Source of the DNA: Treponema sp.
Lineage (GTDB): Bacteria > Spirochaetota > Spirochaetia > Treponematales > Breznakiellaceae
Reading direction: 5' to 3'
Assembly: GCA_009782555.1 (NCBI GenBank)
Contig: WRIV01000006.1
Coordinates: 62,001-126,000, forward strand
DNA length: 64,000 bases
Position numbers and translations under genes: made by a program. This document shows positions 35,295-44,262 of the stretch, one piece after another (position 1 is the first letter of the stretch; every line of letters begins with the position of its first letter). The notes beneath the pieces were generated by a model, which saw only the letters and a list, made by a program, of their open reading frames with translations, was not told where the DNA came from and did no database searches.

Positions 35295-36545
35295 GTGTAC
35301 AGCGTCTTGAACAAGCGGTTTTTTTTCTGTGCCGATCTTGGCACCAGTTCCCTTAAGGCGGCGTTAATAGACAATTCCGGCGTACTCCACGGTTTTGCAC
35401 GTGTTCCCTACAAAAACAAAGAAGCCATTTCATGGCTGGATGCCTTTTTTCTCGCGGCGGAGCAGCTTGCCGCGGCTCCGTCTTCCGCCTCACTTGTTCC
35501 GATAACAGCACTGATCATCTCTGGAAACGGGCCTACCCTGGTACCGGTAAAAGGGAAAGACCCGGAAACATCGGAATCTCTGCGGCCCCTTTACTGGTAC
35601 GATCCTGTTCCGGTCCCCGAAACCGACGCCTTGTCAGGGGAAGGTATTTCTTCTTTTTTCCTGCCCAGAATAAGGGCCGCCCTTGAATTCGGGCCTGAAA
35701 AACTTGAAGGGGTTACGTCTTTTTTTTCACCCCAGGAATGGCTTTCCTGGAAACTGGGATCCCGTCCGGTAACGGTCCTGCCCCACGAAGGCTACATCCC
35801 CTATTACTGGAATGATGATCAATGCCGCAGACTCAAGGCAGCAATGGAGTGGTTTCCTCCCTTTGTAATAATGGGAACGGTAACCGGTGAACTGACTTTT
35901 ATAAAAAACGCCGCCAGACCGCCCCTGGGGCTGCTAAGCCCGGGGATTCCCATCATAGCGGGGGCGGTGGACTTTATCATGGCCTTGATTGGAACGGGAA
36001 CCCTGGAACCGGGAAAGGCCTGCGACAGAACCGGCAGTTCCGAAGGGGTTAACCTTTGCGTTTCTTCACCTCCTGTCGTACCGTCAAAAGAACTGCGGGT
36101 TCTTCCTCACGCCATCCCCGGCCTGTGGAACCTGGGGGCGGTGATACCAAAATCGGGGATTCTCTTTGAACAATACCGCACCGCCAGCGGTCAGGAAGAA
36201 AAACCCCACAGTGAACTGGTAAAAGAAATCCTCTCCAGGTCATCCCACCCCGGAAGACTGGTATTGGAAACCATTGGACGCTCCTTTGTAAAAGCCCTGG
36301 ATGATCTGGAGGGAACGGGCAATACCATAAGGGAGATAGTGCTTTCCGGAAGCCAATGCGCCACCCCTCTGTGGAACCAGCATAAGGCAGCTATTAGCGG
36401 ACGTATTCTAAAAATCCCCGCTATTATCCATGCGGAACTCGCGGGAAACGCCGCCCTCTGCGAAACCGTCTTCTCTGGAAAAAATATTCAAGAAACGTCC
36501 TCGGCGATGATCCGGATAAAAGAAACTTATGGAAAAAATACTTGA
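35295..36545 (+). CDS. FGGY-family carbohydrate kinase
   Basis: The 416-residue protein has the actin-fold kinase opener ADLGTSSLKAALID near residue 13 and a second-domain GAVDFIMALIGTGTLEPG near 225 and VLSGSQCATPLWNQH near 350, matching xylulose/gluconate-type kinases. The protein is shorter than typical members (about 490-520), and the catalytic-base region is not obvious, so substrate and activity are uncertain. The start is GTG 35295; TTG 35307 is also possible. Confidence 0.78.
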   Translation: MYSVLNKRFFFCADLGTSSLKAALIDNSGVLHGFARVPYKNKEAISWLDAFFLAAEQLAAAPSSASLVPITALIISGNGPTLVPVKGKDPETSESLRPLYWYDPVPVPETDALSGEGISSFFLPRIRAALEFGPEKLEGVTSFFSPQEWLSWKLGSRPVTVLPHEGYIPYYWNDDQCRRLKAAMEWFPPFVIMGTVTGELTFIKNAARPPLGLLSPGIPIIAGAVDFIMALIGTGTLEPGKACDRTGSSEGVNLCVSSPPVVPSKELRVLPHAIPGLWNLGAVIPKSGILFEQYRTASGQEEKPHSELVKEILSRSSHPGRLVLETIGRSFVKALDDLEGTGNTIREIVLSGSQCATPLWNQHKAAISGRILKIPAIIHAELAGNAALCETVFSGKNIQETSSAMIRIKETYGKNT

Positions 36546-36570
36546 CTAAATAAATCATTTATTTAAAATT
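36542..36570 (+). promoter_or_regulatory. Possible promoter with palindromic spacer
   Basis: TTGACT is followed 17 bases later by AAAATT. The spacer AAATAAATCATTTATTT is a near-perfect palindrome, a good shape for an operator. The -10 match is weak. Confidence 0.3.
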
Positions 36571-36585
36571 AATAGGGGGTGTTAT

Positions 36586-36996
36586 ATGACTCATACTACA
36601 AAGGGGAAAAAAATTCTCATAGTAGACGATGATGAATTTCATCTTGATTTCGCCGAAATTGTTTTAAAAGAGGAATACGAAATTTTTAAGGCCAAATCCG
36701 GAAGCGAAGCGCTAACCTACCTATGCAAGAATAATTTTGTTCCCAGTTTGATTTTACTGGATATCCTAATGCCGAATATGGACGGATGGGAAGTATTTAA
36801 CAGAATAAAAGCCATCAGTCTTCTAAGAAATGTTCCAATAATATTTTTAACCTCCGTAACAGAGACATCTCAGGAAAAACGGGCCTTTGAAATAGGAGCC
36901 GCTGATTATATTACAAAACCGTATGATAAGGACTATCTAAGGGACAGGATAAAAGAAACAATAAAAAAATATGAGTCTGAGAAACGGGTATTATAA
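36586..36996 (+). CDS. Stand-alone CheY-like response regulator receiver
   Basis: The 136-residue protein is a receiver domain only. It has the acidic pair in LIVDDDEFH, the phosphoacceptor in LILLDILMPNMDG near residue 58, the FLTS switch threonine/serine and the ITKPYD lysine. No output domain or kinase gene is nearby, so it may act by protein contact, like CheY or Spo0F. The AT content is higher than that of its neighbours. AGGGGG precedes the ATG. Confidence 0.88.
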   Translation: MTHTTKGKKILIVDDDEFHLDFAEIVLKEEYEIFKAKSGSEALTYLCKNNFVPSLILLDILMPNMDGWEVFNRIKAISLLRNVPIIFLTSVTETSQEKRAFEIGAADYITKPYDKDYLRDRIKETIKKYESEKRVL

Positions 36997-37053
36997 AAAT
37001 CCCTAAAGCACTGCCATATAGTCTGAAGGCATCTTTTTTGTTACACTTCTTCT

Positions 37054-38871
37054 ATGACATCCGCCGGGGAGAACGCTGTCCTGATCCGCAACTTTTGTAT
37101 CATCGCCCATATCGACCACGGTAAATCAACCCTGGCGGATCGGCTCATACAAAAGGGCCGCCTGGTGGACGACCGGAATTTTCAGGATCAGATCCTGGAC
37201 AGCATGGATATAGAGCGGGAACGGGGGATCACCATCAAAAGTCAGGCCGTATCCATTCCCTACTCCGGGGCGGACGGAAAAATCTACCAGCTAAATTTGG
37301 TAGATACGCCGGGACATGTGGATTTCAGCTACGAAGTAAGCCGGGCGATCAGTTCCTGCGAAGGGGCGCTGCTCTTGGTGGACGCGGCCCAGGGAGTTCA
37401 GGCCCAGACCTTGTCCAATATGTACCTGGCCCTGGAGCACAATCTGGAGATCATTCCGGTAATAAACAAAATTGATATGCTGGCCGCGGACATTCCGGGT
37501 ACTAAGGCTCAGATCAAAAAAGACCTGGGCCTTGATCCGGAAGAAGCCCTGCTCATCTCCGCCCGGCAGGGCACGGGGGTGGATGAACTCTTCGAGGCCA
37601 TCATCAAAAAAATTCCGCCCCCTTCGGGTCTTTCCGCTTCTCCTCTGCAGGCGCTTATCTTCGACTGTCACTACGATCCCTACCGGGGGGTTATCGTCCA
37701 TCTTCGTATTTTTGAGGGGCGGATCAAAAAAGGAATGGGGATCCGGTTTATGTCCAATGGGGTAGAATACGAAGTGGAAAGCGCCGGTGTCTTTAAGCTT
37801 ACCCTTGTTGAGACGGAGGAACTTTCCGCCGGGTCCGTGGGGTACATTATCGCGGGGATCAAGACCGTCGGCGATGTCCGGGTGGGAGATACCGTAACCG
37901 GATCGGAAATTCCCTGCGAAACCCCCCTGCCGGGTTTCAGGGAAGTAAAGCCCGTGGTTTTTTCTTCGATATATCCGGTTGATTCCAACGACTACGAAGA
38001 ACTCAAGACAAGCCTGGAAAAACTCAAACTGAACGACGCATCCCTTGTTTACGAAAAGGACAGTTCCGTTGCCCTGGGCTTCGGCTTTCGCTGCGGCTTT
38101 TTAGGCCTGCTCCACCTGGAGGTAATTCAGGAACGGCTGGAAAGGGAATTTAATCAATCGGTGATCTTTACCGCCCCTTCGGTAAAGTACAAAGTATTTC
38201 TTCAGCATAAGGGAGAGATGATGGTAGACAACCCCATGGACTACCCCGACGAAGGCCAGGTGGAAAGAGCGGAGGAACCCTATATCAGGGCGGAGGTGAT
38301 CACCCCCGCCGCTTACTTAGGAAATATCATGAGCCTCTGTCTGGAAAAACGGGGCATCCAGACGGGGATGAATTATCTGGACGAAAAACGGGTGGAGCTG
38401 ATCTACGACATGCCCCTTTCGGAGGTGCTCTTTGATTTTTACGACCGCCTGAAAAGCACCAGCCGGGGGTATGCTTCCTTTGATTACGAGATCACCGGGT
38501 ATAAACCGACGGAACTGGTAAAACTCGACATCCTCTTAAACGGCAGGCAGGTGGATGCCCTGTCCCAGCTTGTGTTTAAGGATCGTGCCCAGGCCCGGGC
38601 CAGGATGATCTGCGAACGCCTGGTGGACGAGATACCCCGACAGCAGTTCAAAATCCCCATTCAGGGAGCCATTGGAAGCCAGATCATCGCCCGGGAAACG
38701 GTTAACCCCCTCCGCAAAGACGTACTGGCCAAATGCTATGGCGGCGACATAACCCGGAAACGAAAACTCCTGGAAAAACAAAAAGAAGGAAAAAAACGAA
38801 TGCGCATGGTGGGAGATGTGGAACTGCCCCAAAGCGCATTTCTCGCGGTGCTAAAAACTAAGGAAGAATGA
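37054..38871 (+). CDS. lepA: Elongation factor 4
   Basis: LepA is a ribosome-associated GTPase acting under stress and in initiation. The 605-residue product has G1 AHIDHGKSTL near residue 17, VDTPGHVDFS, NKIDM and the C-terminal EF4-specific domain ending GDVELPQSAFLAVL. Domains and length match the family. The oppF-like ATPase gene begins seven bases after its stop. Confidence 0.97.
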   Translation: MTSAGENAVLIRNFCIIAHIDHGKSTLADRLIQKGRLVDDRNFQDQILDSMDIERERGITIKSQAVSIPYSGADGKIYQLNLVDTPGHVDFSYEVSRAISSCEGALLLVDAAQGVQAQTLSNMYLALEHNLEIIPVINKIDMLAADIPGTKAQIKKDLGLDPEEALLISARQGTGVDELFEAIIKKIPPPSGLSASPLQALIFDCHYDPYRGVIVHLRIFEGRIKKGMGIRFMSNGVEYEVESAGVFKLTLVETEELSAGSVGYIIAGIKTVGDVRVGDTVTGSEIPCETPLPGFREVKPVVFSSIYPVDSNDYEELKTSLEKLKLNDASLVYEKDSSVALGFGFRCGFLGLLHLEVIQERLEREFNQSVIFTAPSVKYKVFLQHKGEMMVDNPMDYPDEGQVERAEEPYIRAEVITPAAYLGNIMSLCLEKRGIQTGMNYLDEKRVELIYDMPLSEVLFDFYDRLKSTSRGYASFDYEITGYKPTELVKLDILLNGRQVDALSQLVFKDRAQARARMICERLVDEIPRQQFKIPIQGAIGSQIIARETVNPLRKDVLAKCYGGDITRKRKLLEKQKEGKKRMRMVGDVELPQSAFLAVLKTKEE

Positions 38872-38877
38872 TCGATT

Positions 38878-39846
38878 ATGGAGTCCTCTATCCAGCCGCT
38901 TATCGCTGTAAATAATGTTCGAAAACGATTTAACCTGGAAGCGGGCTTTTTTGCCCCCCTGGGCAGGTATGTTTTCGCCGTCAACGGCCTCTCCTTTGAA
39001 ATTGGCAATAACGAAAGTTACGGTTTAGCCGGTGAATCAGGGTGCGGCAAAACCACCGCCGCCCGGCTTCTGGTGCGGATGTATGCCCATGACGAAGGAA
39101 CGATTTGCTACCGGGGGACCGATGTGGCATCCTACAGCAAAAAAGAGCTTACCCATTACCGGCAAAAAGTTAAGTACATTTTCCAGGATCCCGCCCGATC
39201 CCTAAACCCCCGAATGAGCATCTACGATATCCTGGTTTCGGGACGGCGCTGGTCGGAGGGAAGATGCGAAGAAAAAAGTCTTCGGCAGGAAGCATCGGCG
39301 ATTCTGGAAGAAGTGGGGCTCTCCGCCGCTGATCTGGAACGGCGGCCTGCGGAATTTTCAGGGGGCCAGCGGCAGCGCATTTCCATTGCCCGGGGCCTGT
39401 TTATGGAACCGGAACTCCTAATCTGCGACGAGGTAGTCTCTGCCCTGGATGTTTCCATCCAGGCGCAGATCCTCAACCTTCTGATGGACATCCGCCGCCG
39501 CCGTGATCTTTCATTTCTCTTTATCGCCCACGATCTTAAAGTTGCCTGCTGGTTCTGTGACCGTATCGGTGTCATGTACCGGGGCGAACTTATGGAAGAA
39601 GCGCCGGCGGCGGATCTGTACCGGACCGCGGCCCATCCCTACACCCAGCTTCTTTTTTCTTCGATTTTAAGCGGAAACGAAAAAGAAAGCTGCGGAATCA
39701 AGGGCGAAGTCCGGACCGCCCTGGAAGAAACAAGGGGCTGCGCATTTGCGGAACGCTGCCCCCGGGCGAAGGGCCGGTGTTTCCGGGAAAAACCCGAATT
39801 ACTGGAAACCAGCCCGGATCACAGACTGCGGTGTCATAACGCATGA
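38878..39846 (+). CDS. Peptide ABC transporter ATP-binding protein, OppF/DppF type
   Basis: The 322-residue ATPase has Walker A GESGCGKTTAARLL, signature FSGGQRQRISIARGL and Walker B ELLICDEVVSALD, with the C-terminal cysteine-containing CAFAERCPRAKGRC typical of OppF/DppF. It stands alone, without permeases. The minus-strand peptide transporter at 20.3-25.4 kb lacks an OppF, so this could be its missing second ATPase. That pairing is inference. Note DEVVSALD instead of the usual DEPVSALD. Confidence 0.88.
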   Translation: MESSIQPLIAVNNVRKRFNLEAGFFAPLGRYVFAVNGLSFEIGNNESYGLAGESGCGKTTAARLLVRMYAHDEGTICYRGTDVASYSKKELTHYRQKVKYIFQDPARSLNPRMSIYDILVSGRRWSEGRCEEKSLRQEASAILEEVGLSAADLERRPAEFSGGQRQRISIARGLFMEPELLICDEVVSALDVSIQAQILNLLMDIRRRRDLSFLFIAHDLKVACWFCDRIGVMYRGELMEEAPAADLYRTAAHPYTQLLFSSILSGNEKESCGIKGEVRTALEETRGCAFAERCPRAKGRCFREKPELLETSPDHRLRCHNA

Positions 39847-39883
39847 CTTGAAGTTTTTTGCAAAAACTATTACCATAGATTTT

Positions 39884-40084
39884 ATGATTTTTCCTCTGGA
39901 AGAACTGATTGAATACAAAGACAATATGTACGAAATAACCTGTGCCGCTTCCCGGCGGGCTTTTCAGCTTTCCATGCTCCGGGACCCGGAAATTGACGAG
40001 CACGAAGGCAAGGTGGTTTCTCTGGCCGCCCAACAGGTCTTTACCAAGGAGATTGAATTCCGCCTGGTGGAAAAGGAATCGTAA
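39884..40084 (+). CDS. rpoZ: RNA polymerase omega subunit (RpoZ)
   Basis: The 66-residue protein fits RpoZ: NMYEITCAASRRAFQLS near residue 14 matches the conserved N-x-[YF] ... A-x-R-R-A-x-Q core, and GKVVSLAAQQVFTKEIEF matches the second part. Omega helps assemble the polymerase and stabilises beta-prime. The ORF-track start is 46 codons upstream inside oppF. ATG 39884 is the natural start, though no clear ribosome site is visible. miaA follows after 33 bases. Confidence 0.8.
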   Translation: MIFPLEELIEYKDNMYEITCAASRRAFQLSMLRDPEIDEHEGKVVSLAAQQVFTKEIEFRLVEKES

Positions 40085-40117
40085 AGGCCCTTCTTTTCCC
40101 GGTTTAAGGAACCCCGT

Positions 40118-41140
40118 TTGGATCTCGGTAAACCGCAATTCCGTCCTCTTCCGGTGCTGATCCTCTTTGGCCCCACCGCTTCGGGCAAAACCGCCCTGGC
40201 GGATAAACTCTTTTCAGGTCCGGACACCCGCTTAAATGACCGTACCAGCATCCGCACAAGCGGACTTTGCCGGGCAGAGATTATTTCCGCCGATTCCATG
40301 CAGGTATACCGGGGGATGGACATCGGTACCGCCAAGCCGGACACCGAACTGCGAAAAAGGCTTCCCCACCATCTAATCGATATCCGAAACCCCAATGAAC
40401 AGTTCAATGCCGGAGATTTTGTACGGCTCGCCGATGCGGCCTGCCGGGATATAGCGGACCGGTCTGCTCTGCCAGTTATTCTGGGAGGGACCGGTTTTTA
40501 CCTGAAAAATTTTATCTTTGGCCTCCCCGCCGCCCCTCCGTCGAACCCGGCGCTGCAAAAACAACTTAGGGCGGAACTGGCCCAACGGGGACCTGAAGTC
40601 CTCCTGGAGGAACTGTCCCGGCTGGACCCGGTTTCCGCTGAACGAATTCATCTAAATGACAGTTACCGGATCCTCCGGGCGCTGGAAGTGTGCCGTTCTT
40701 CCGGCCAACCCCTCTCTTCTTTTTCAGGGGGAAAAATAACGCGCCCGTTCTACCATTTTGTGACTGCGGGATTACAATGGCCCCGGGAAGAGCTCAACCG
40801 CCGGATCGATGAGCGCTGCGAAGAAATGTTCCGCCGGGGTCTTGCTGAAGAAGCGGCGGCTCTTTTCAGACAGGGTTATACCCCCGATGATCCGGGCCTG
40901 CGGGCCATCGGCTACCGGGAATTTTTTATTGAAACAGGGACTTCCGGAAAATGGGCCCTAAGCAAAGACTTGGAAGGTGTTAAATCTCTGGTGGCCCGGA
41001 ACAGCCGCCGCTATGCCAAACGGCAGGAAACTTTTTTTGCTTCCATTCCCGAAGTCGTCTGGCTTCCTGGAAAGGACCTGCAGACTGGGGTTGACCTTTT
41101 ATCGTCCCTGATTCATAATTTGTTCAACCAAACACCTTGA
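40118..41140 (+). CDS. miaA: tRNA dimethylallyltransferase
   Basis: MiaA adds a dimethylallyl group to A37 of UNN-reading tRNAs. The 340-residue product has the P-loop FGPTASGKTALA near residue 17, SADSMQVYRGMDIGTAKP and HHLIDI, plus the C-terminal RNA-binding region with AIGYREF. The start is TTG with AAGGA seven bases before it. The stop codon overlaps the ribosome site of the small gene below. Confidence 0.96.
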   Translation: MDLGKPQFRPLPVLILFGPTASGKTALADKLFSGPDTRLNDRTSIRTSGLCRAEIISADSMQVYRGMDIGTAKPDTELRKRLPHHLIDIRNPNEQFNAGDFVRLADAACRDIADRSALPVILGGTGFYLKNFIFGLPAAPPSNPALQKQLRAELAQRGPEVLLEELSRLDPVSAERIHLNDSYRILRALEVCRSSGQPLSSFSGGKITRPFYHFVTAGLQWPREELNRRIDERCEEMFRRGLAEEAAALFRQGYTPDDPGLRAIGYREFFIETGTSGKWALSKDLEGVKSLVARNSRRYAKRQETFFASIPEVVWLPGKDLQTGVDLLSSLIHNLFNQTP

Positions 41141-41153
41141 AGGAGAATATCAA

Positions 41154-41243
41154 GTGCCCTGCGGAAGAAAACGCAAACTCAGAAAAATTGCTACCCACAA
41201 GCGAAAGAAAAAACTAAGAAAAAACAGGCATAAAAATAAATAG
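41154..41243 (+). CDS. 29-residue basic protein, AURKAIP1/COX24-domain (bS22/mS38-like) family
   Basis: This gene is too short for the ORF track. GTG 41154 follows AGGAG by eight bases and opens a 29-codon frame (MPCGRKRKLRKIATHKRKKK then LRKNRHKNK) ending TAG. About 60% of residues are Lys or Arg. The pattern K-x-A-T-H-K-R-K-K-x-L-R-K-N-R-H matches the small bacterial COX24-domain proteins, some of which are known small ribosomal subunit proteins. It should sit on the ribosome. It lies between miaA and folP in one operon. Confidence 0.82.
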   Translation: MPCGRKRKLRKIATHKRKKKLRKNRHKNK

Positions 41244-41256
41244 CCCTCCCGGCAGA

Positions 41257-42108
41257 ATGAATTTTTTCGAATTCTCAGCAAAAAAAAAACGCCCTCCTCT
41301 GGTGCTTCCCGGCGGGGTGATTTTGCATTTTTCCCAGCCCCTGGTTATGTCCATCGTCAACTGCACTCCCGATTCGTTTTATGAACCCTCAAGGGCTGCG
41401 GATCCGGAGGAAGCGGCGGAACGGGCCCTGACGGCAGAATCTGAAGGCGCCGATATTATTGACTTTGGGGCCGAATCCACCCGGCCCGGCGCCGTTTATC
41501 TTGACGAAGAGGAAGAAACCCGCCGTCTTATCCCTGTCCTGCGGCGTTTCCGCCGGCAGTCGGCCCTGCCCGTTTCGGTGGACACCCGGAATGCCTCCAC
41601 AGCCCGCCAAGCCCTGGACGAAGGGGCGGACATGGTGAATGATGTTTCGGCCCTTTCTGATCCGGCCATGACCGCCCTTTGCGCTGAACGGGAAGCGGCG
41701 GTGGTACTGATGCACGGATTCCAGCGGGCAGCAAATACCGTGGAAGAGGTTAAGTTCTTCCTTTTGGAAAGGGCGGAGAGGGCCGCCGCCGGAGGAATCG
41801 GAAAAGAAAAAATCATCCTTGATCCGGGCTTTGGTTTCGGCAAATCAACGGTGGAGAATCTCGTCCTGCTCAATCGGCTTGAAAGAATGAGCTCCGGGGA
41901 TTATCCTTTTCTTGTGGGATTATCGCGGAAACGGTTTACCGGCGAAATAACGGGCAGGGAACCGGAAGGACGGCTGGCGGGTACCATTGCCGCCGGTGTT
42001 TTTGCTATCCTTGGCGGAGCGGACATTATCCGGATTCACGATACCTCCGCTGCGGTGGATATGATAAAAATGATAACGGCCATTACACAAGGGGGATCGC
42101 CGGAATGA
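41257..42108 (+). CDS. folP: Dihydropteroate synthase
   Basis: FolP joins p-aminobenzoate to the pterin diphosphate in folate synthesis. The 283-residue TIM-barrel protein has VNCTPDSF near residue 34, DFGAESTRPGA, VSVDTRNAS, NDVSALSD, ILDPGFGFGKS and GLSRKRF. The length is normal. It overlaps cdaA by four bases (ATGA). Confidence 0.96.
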   Translation: MNFFEFSAKKKRPPLVLPGGVILHFSQPLVMSIVNCTPDSFYEPSRAADPEEAAERALTAESEGADIIDFGAESTRPGAVYLDEEEETRRLIPVLRRFRRQSALPVSVDTRNASTARQALDEGADMVNDVSALSDPAMTALCAEREAAVVLMHGFQRAANTVEEVKFFLLERAERAAAGGIGKEKIILDPGFGFGKSTVENLVLLNRLERMSSGDYPFLVGLSRKRFTGEITGREPEGRLAGTIAAGVFAILGGADIIRIHDTSAAVDMIKMITAITQGGSPE

Positions 42109-42920
42109 ACTGGTATCAAAAGATGCTGGAATTGTACAATCTGCTCCGTCCCATCCTGGATATAGCTCTCCTGGCCTTTCTCCTTTACAAAGCCTATGAT
42201 CTTCTTCACAAAACCCAGGCGGGACAGCTGGTCCGGGGAGCGGGGTTTCTAGCCTTAATCTACGGCATTGCCTACCTTCTAAAACTCAGCACCCTGCAAT
42301 GGCTCCTCAGTGTCCTTGCTCCGGGGCTTTTTGTGGTAATCGCCATCGTCTTCCAGCCCGAACTGCGGAAGATCATCAGTCATCTGGGCCAGGGGGAACT
42401 CTTCCGGCTGGACAGCAAACCCCGGCTGGGCCAGATGGAATCGGCGGTAACTGCGGCGGAGATCCTCTCCCAGCAGCGCCGGGGCGCCCTGATGGTTTTT
42501 CCCCGGAAGGTCAGCCTTAGGAACATTATTGAGACCGGTACCCGTCTGAACGCGGAAATTTCCTCCAGCCTGATTGTAACGATCTTTGCCTTCGACGGCC
42601 CCCTCCACGACGGAGCGGTGGTAATTAACGGCGGCCGGATAGCAGCAGCGGGGTGCCTTCTTCCCCTGTCGGAACAGCAAGACATACGGAAAAGTTTCGG
42701 CACCCGCCACCGGGCCGCCCTGGGCATGTCGGAACAGGCCGATGCGGTGGTCCTGGTGGTTTCCGAAGAAACGGGCGCCCTTTCCCTTGCCTATGAATCA
42801 AAATTGCACTACGATCTTTCCCCCATGGAGCTGCAGCGAAAACTTAAGGAACTGCTTGACAAGACTGTCCGCAGGGGAGAAGAAACGGAAAAACTCATCC
42901 CTGCCCTGAACGAAAAATAA
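42105..42920 (+). CDS. cdaA: Diadenylate cyclase CdaA
   Basis: CdaA makes cyclic di-AMP from ATP at the inner membrane. The 271-residue product has three N-terminal membrane helices (about 14-85) and a DAC domain with FDGPLHDGAVVI (DGA motif) and GTRHRAALGMSE (RHR motif). The cdaR-like gene follows, the usual pairing. Cyclic di-AMP commonly controls potassium uptake and wall balance. Confidence 0.95.
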   Translation: MNWYQKMLELYNLLRPILDIALLAFLLYKAYDLLHKTQAGQLVRGAGFLALIYGIAYLLKLSTLQWLLSVLAPGLFVVIAIVFQPELRKIISHLGQGELFRLDSKPRLGQMESAVTAAEILSQQRRGALMVFPRKVSLRNIIETGTRLNAEISSSLIVTIFAFDGPLHDGAVVINGGRIAAAGCLLPLSEQQDIRKSFGTRHRAALGMSEQADAVVLVVSEETGALSLAYESKLHYDLSPMELQRKLKELLDKTVRRGEETEKLIPALNEK

Positions 42921-42936
42921 AGAGACTGTAAGGTGT

Positions 42937-43881
42937 ATGGTGGACTATAAAAAAATTCTGGCCCGGATCACGGAAAAATGGCCTGCCAAGGTTCTTTCCA
43001 TTGTTGCGGCAACGTTTCTCTTTGTCTTTCACCGCATGGGTAATCTGCAAGAACGGTATTTTTCCATTCCCCTTAACATGGAAATTGATTCCTCCCTGAT
43101 TCCGGGCAATTCCTATCCAAAAAATGTCCGGATAACCCTGCGGGGAGACAACCGGATCTTTCACCTCGATGAAAATGACATCGAAGCTCATCTTGATCTA
43201 AGCAAATACACAGAACCGGGGACATACAAAATACCTGTCCAAATTCAGCAAAAAGGAAGCGCAGAAGAAACGGAGAACATGGAAATAATCGTAGACCCCA
43301 TGGAACTTACCCTGGAACTGGATACCAGGATGAGCAAAACCATTCCTCTGACTCTCAGAACCCGGGGTTATCCGGAACCGGGCTACGAAATGGTTTCCTA
43401 TACCCTGGAACCGAATCAAGTAGTGATTAACGGCCCCAGAAAAATGATAGAAAAAATTTCCGAATTAAGCACCGAATTTATTGATCTGCAGGGCAGGAAT
43501 GAGGATTTTGCCGTCCGGGTAAGGATCATAAACACCAATCAACTGGTGATCATCAGGGGCAGCGGCACCGCCGACTTTAATGGTTTTATCAAGGAACTGA
43601 TTGTTATCAAAATTTTTGACGATTGTCCAATACAGGTTAGAAATCTCGATGAATCCCTGGAAGCAATGCTCAATCCACCCTTGGCTTCGGTAAAAATCCA
43701 CGGAGTTCAAAGTAAACTGGACGATATAGGTGAAGGAAGGCCGTTAATAATCGTAGACTGCGGCGGCATCAGAGAACCAGGTATCTATGAATTGCTCCCT
43801 ATCATAGCGGCGGAAGAAGAACTAATCGTGGAACGCTGGGAACCGGAAACCATAAAGGTGGAGATACGGCGGAAACAATAG
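42937..43881 (+). CDS. cdaR: YbbR-domain protein, CdaR-like regulator
   Basis: The 314-residue protein has one N-terminal membrane helix (about 16-34) and an extracytoplasmic part of repeated beta domains (YbbR type). CdaR proteins bind CdaA and tune its activity. The gene begins 16 bases after cdaA. The start is ATG 42937 or GTG 42940; AAGG fits the latter better. Confidence 0.87.
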   Translation: MVDYKKILARITEKWPAKVLSIVAATFLFVFHRMGNLQERYFSIPLNMEIDSSLIPGNSYPKNVRITLRGDNRIFHLDENDIEAHLDLSKYTEPGTYKIPVQIQQKGSAEETENMEIIVDPMELTLELDTRMSKTIPLTLRTRGYPEPGYEMVSYTLEPNQVVINGPRKMIEKISELSTEFIDLQGRNEDFAVRVRIINTNQLVIIRGSGTADFNGFIKELIVIKIFDDCPIQVRNLDESLEAMLNPPLASVKIHGVQSKLDDIGEGRPLIIVDCGGIREPGIYELLPIIAAEEELIVERWEPETIKVEIRRKQ

Positions 43882-43889
43882 GAAGAGAT

Positions 43890-44261
43890 ATGATTGTCGG
43901 AATCGGTATTGATGCGGTGCAAATTTCCCGGCTGGAAAAGTGGATCCACGATCCGGATCTGCTTGAACGGTTTTTTAATGCCCGGGAACTGGAAACCGTC
44001 CATGAACGGGGAAAAGGCATGATCCGATCCCTGGCCGCCCGTTTTGCCGCCAAGGAAGCCTTTGGCAAAGCCCTGGGAACGGGGCTGGCGGGAATTGTTC
44101 TAAAAGACATAATGGTACTGAACCGTCAGGACGAAAAACCTCTGCTGCACCTGGAAGGCAGCGCCATGGAAGCAATGAAAAGGGCCGGGGCAAAACAGAT
44201 TCATCTGTCCCTTACCCATGACGGAGATACAGCCCTGGCTTCAGTAATATTGGAGGCATAA
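43890..44261 (+). CDS. acpS: Holo-[acyl-carrier-protein] synthase
   Basis: AcpS moves the phosphopantetheine arm from coenzyme A to acyl carrier protein. The 123-residue product has the GIGIDAVQISRLE opener with the metal Asp and RSLAARFAAKEAFGKALGTG, both diagnostic. It begins 8 bases after cdaR. Confidence 0.95.
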   Translation: MIVGIGIDAVQISRLEKWIHDPDLLERFFNARELETVHERGKGMIRSLAARFAAKEAFGKALGTGLAGIVLKDIMVLNRQDEKPLLHLEGSAMEAMKRAGAKQIHLSLTHDGDTALASVILEA

Positions 44262-44262
44262 A

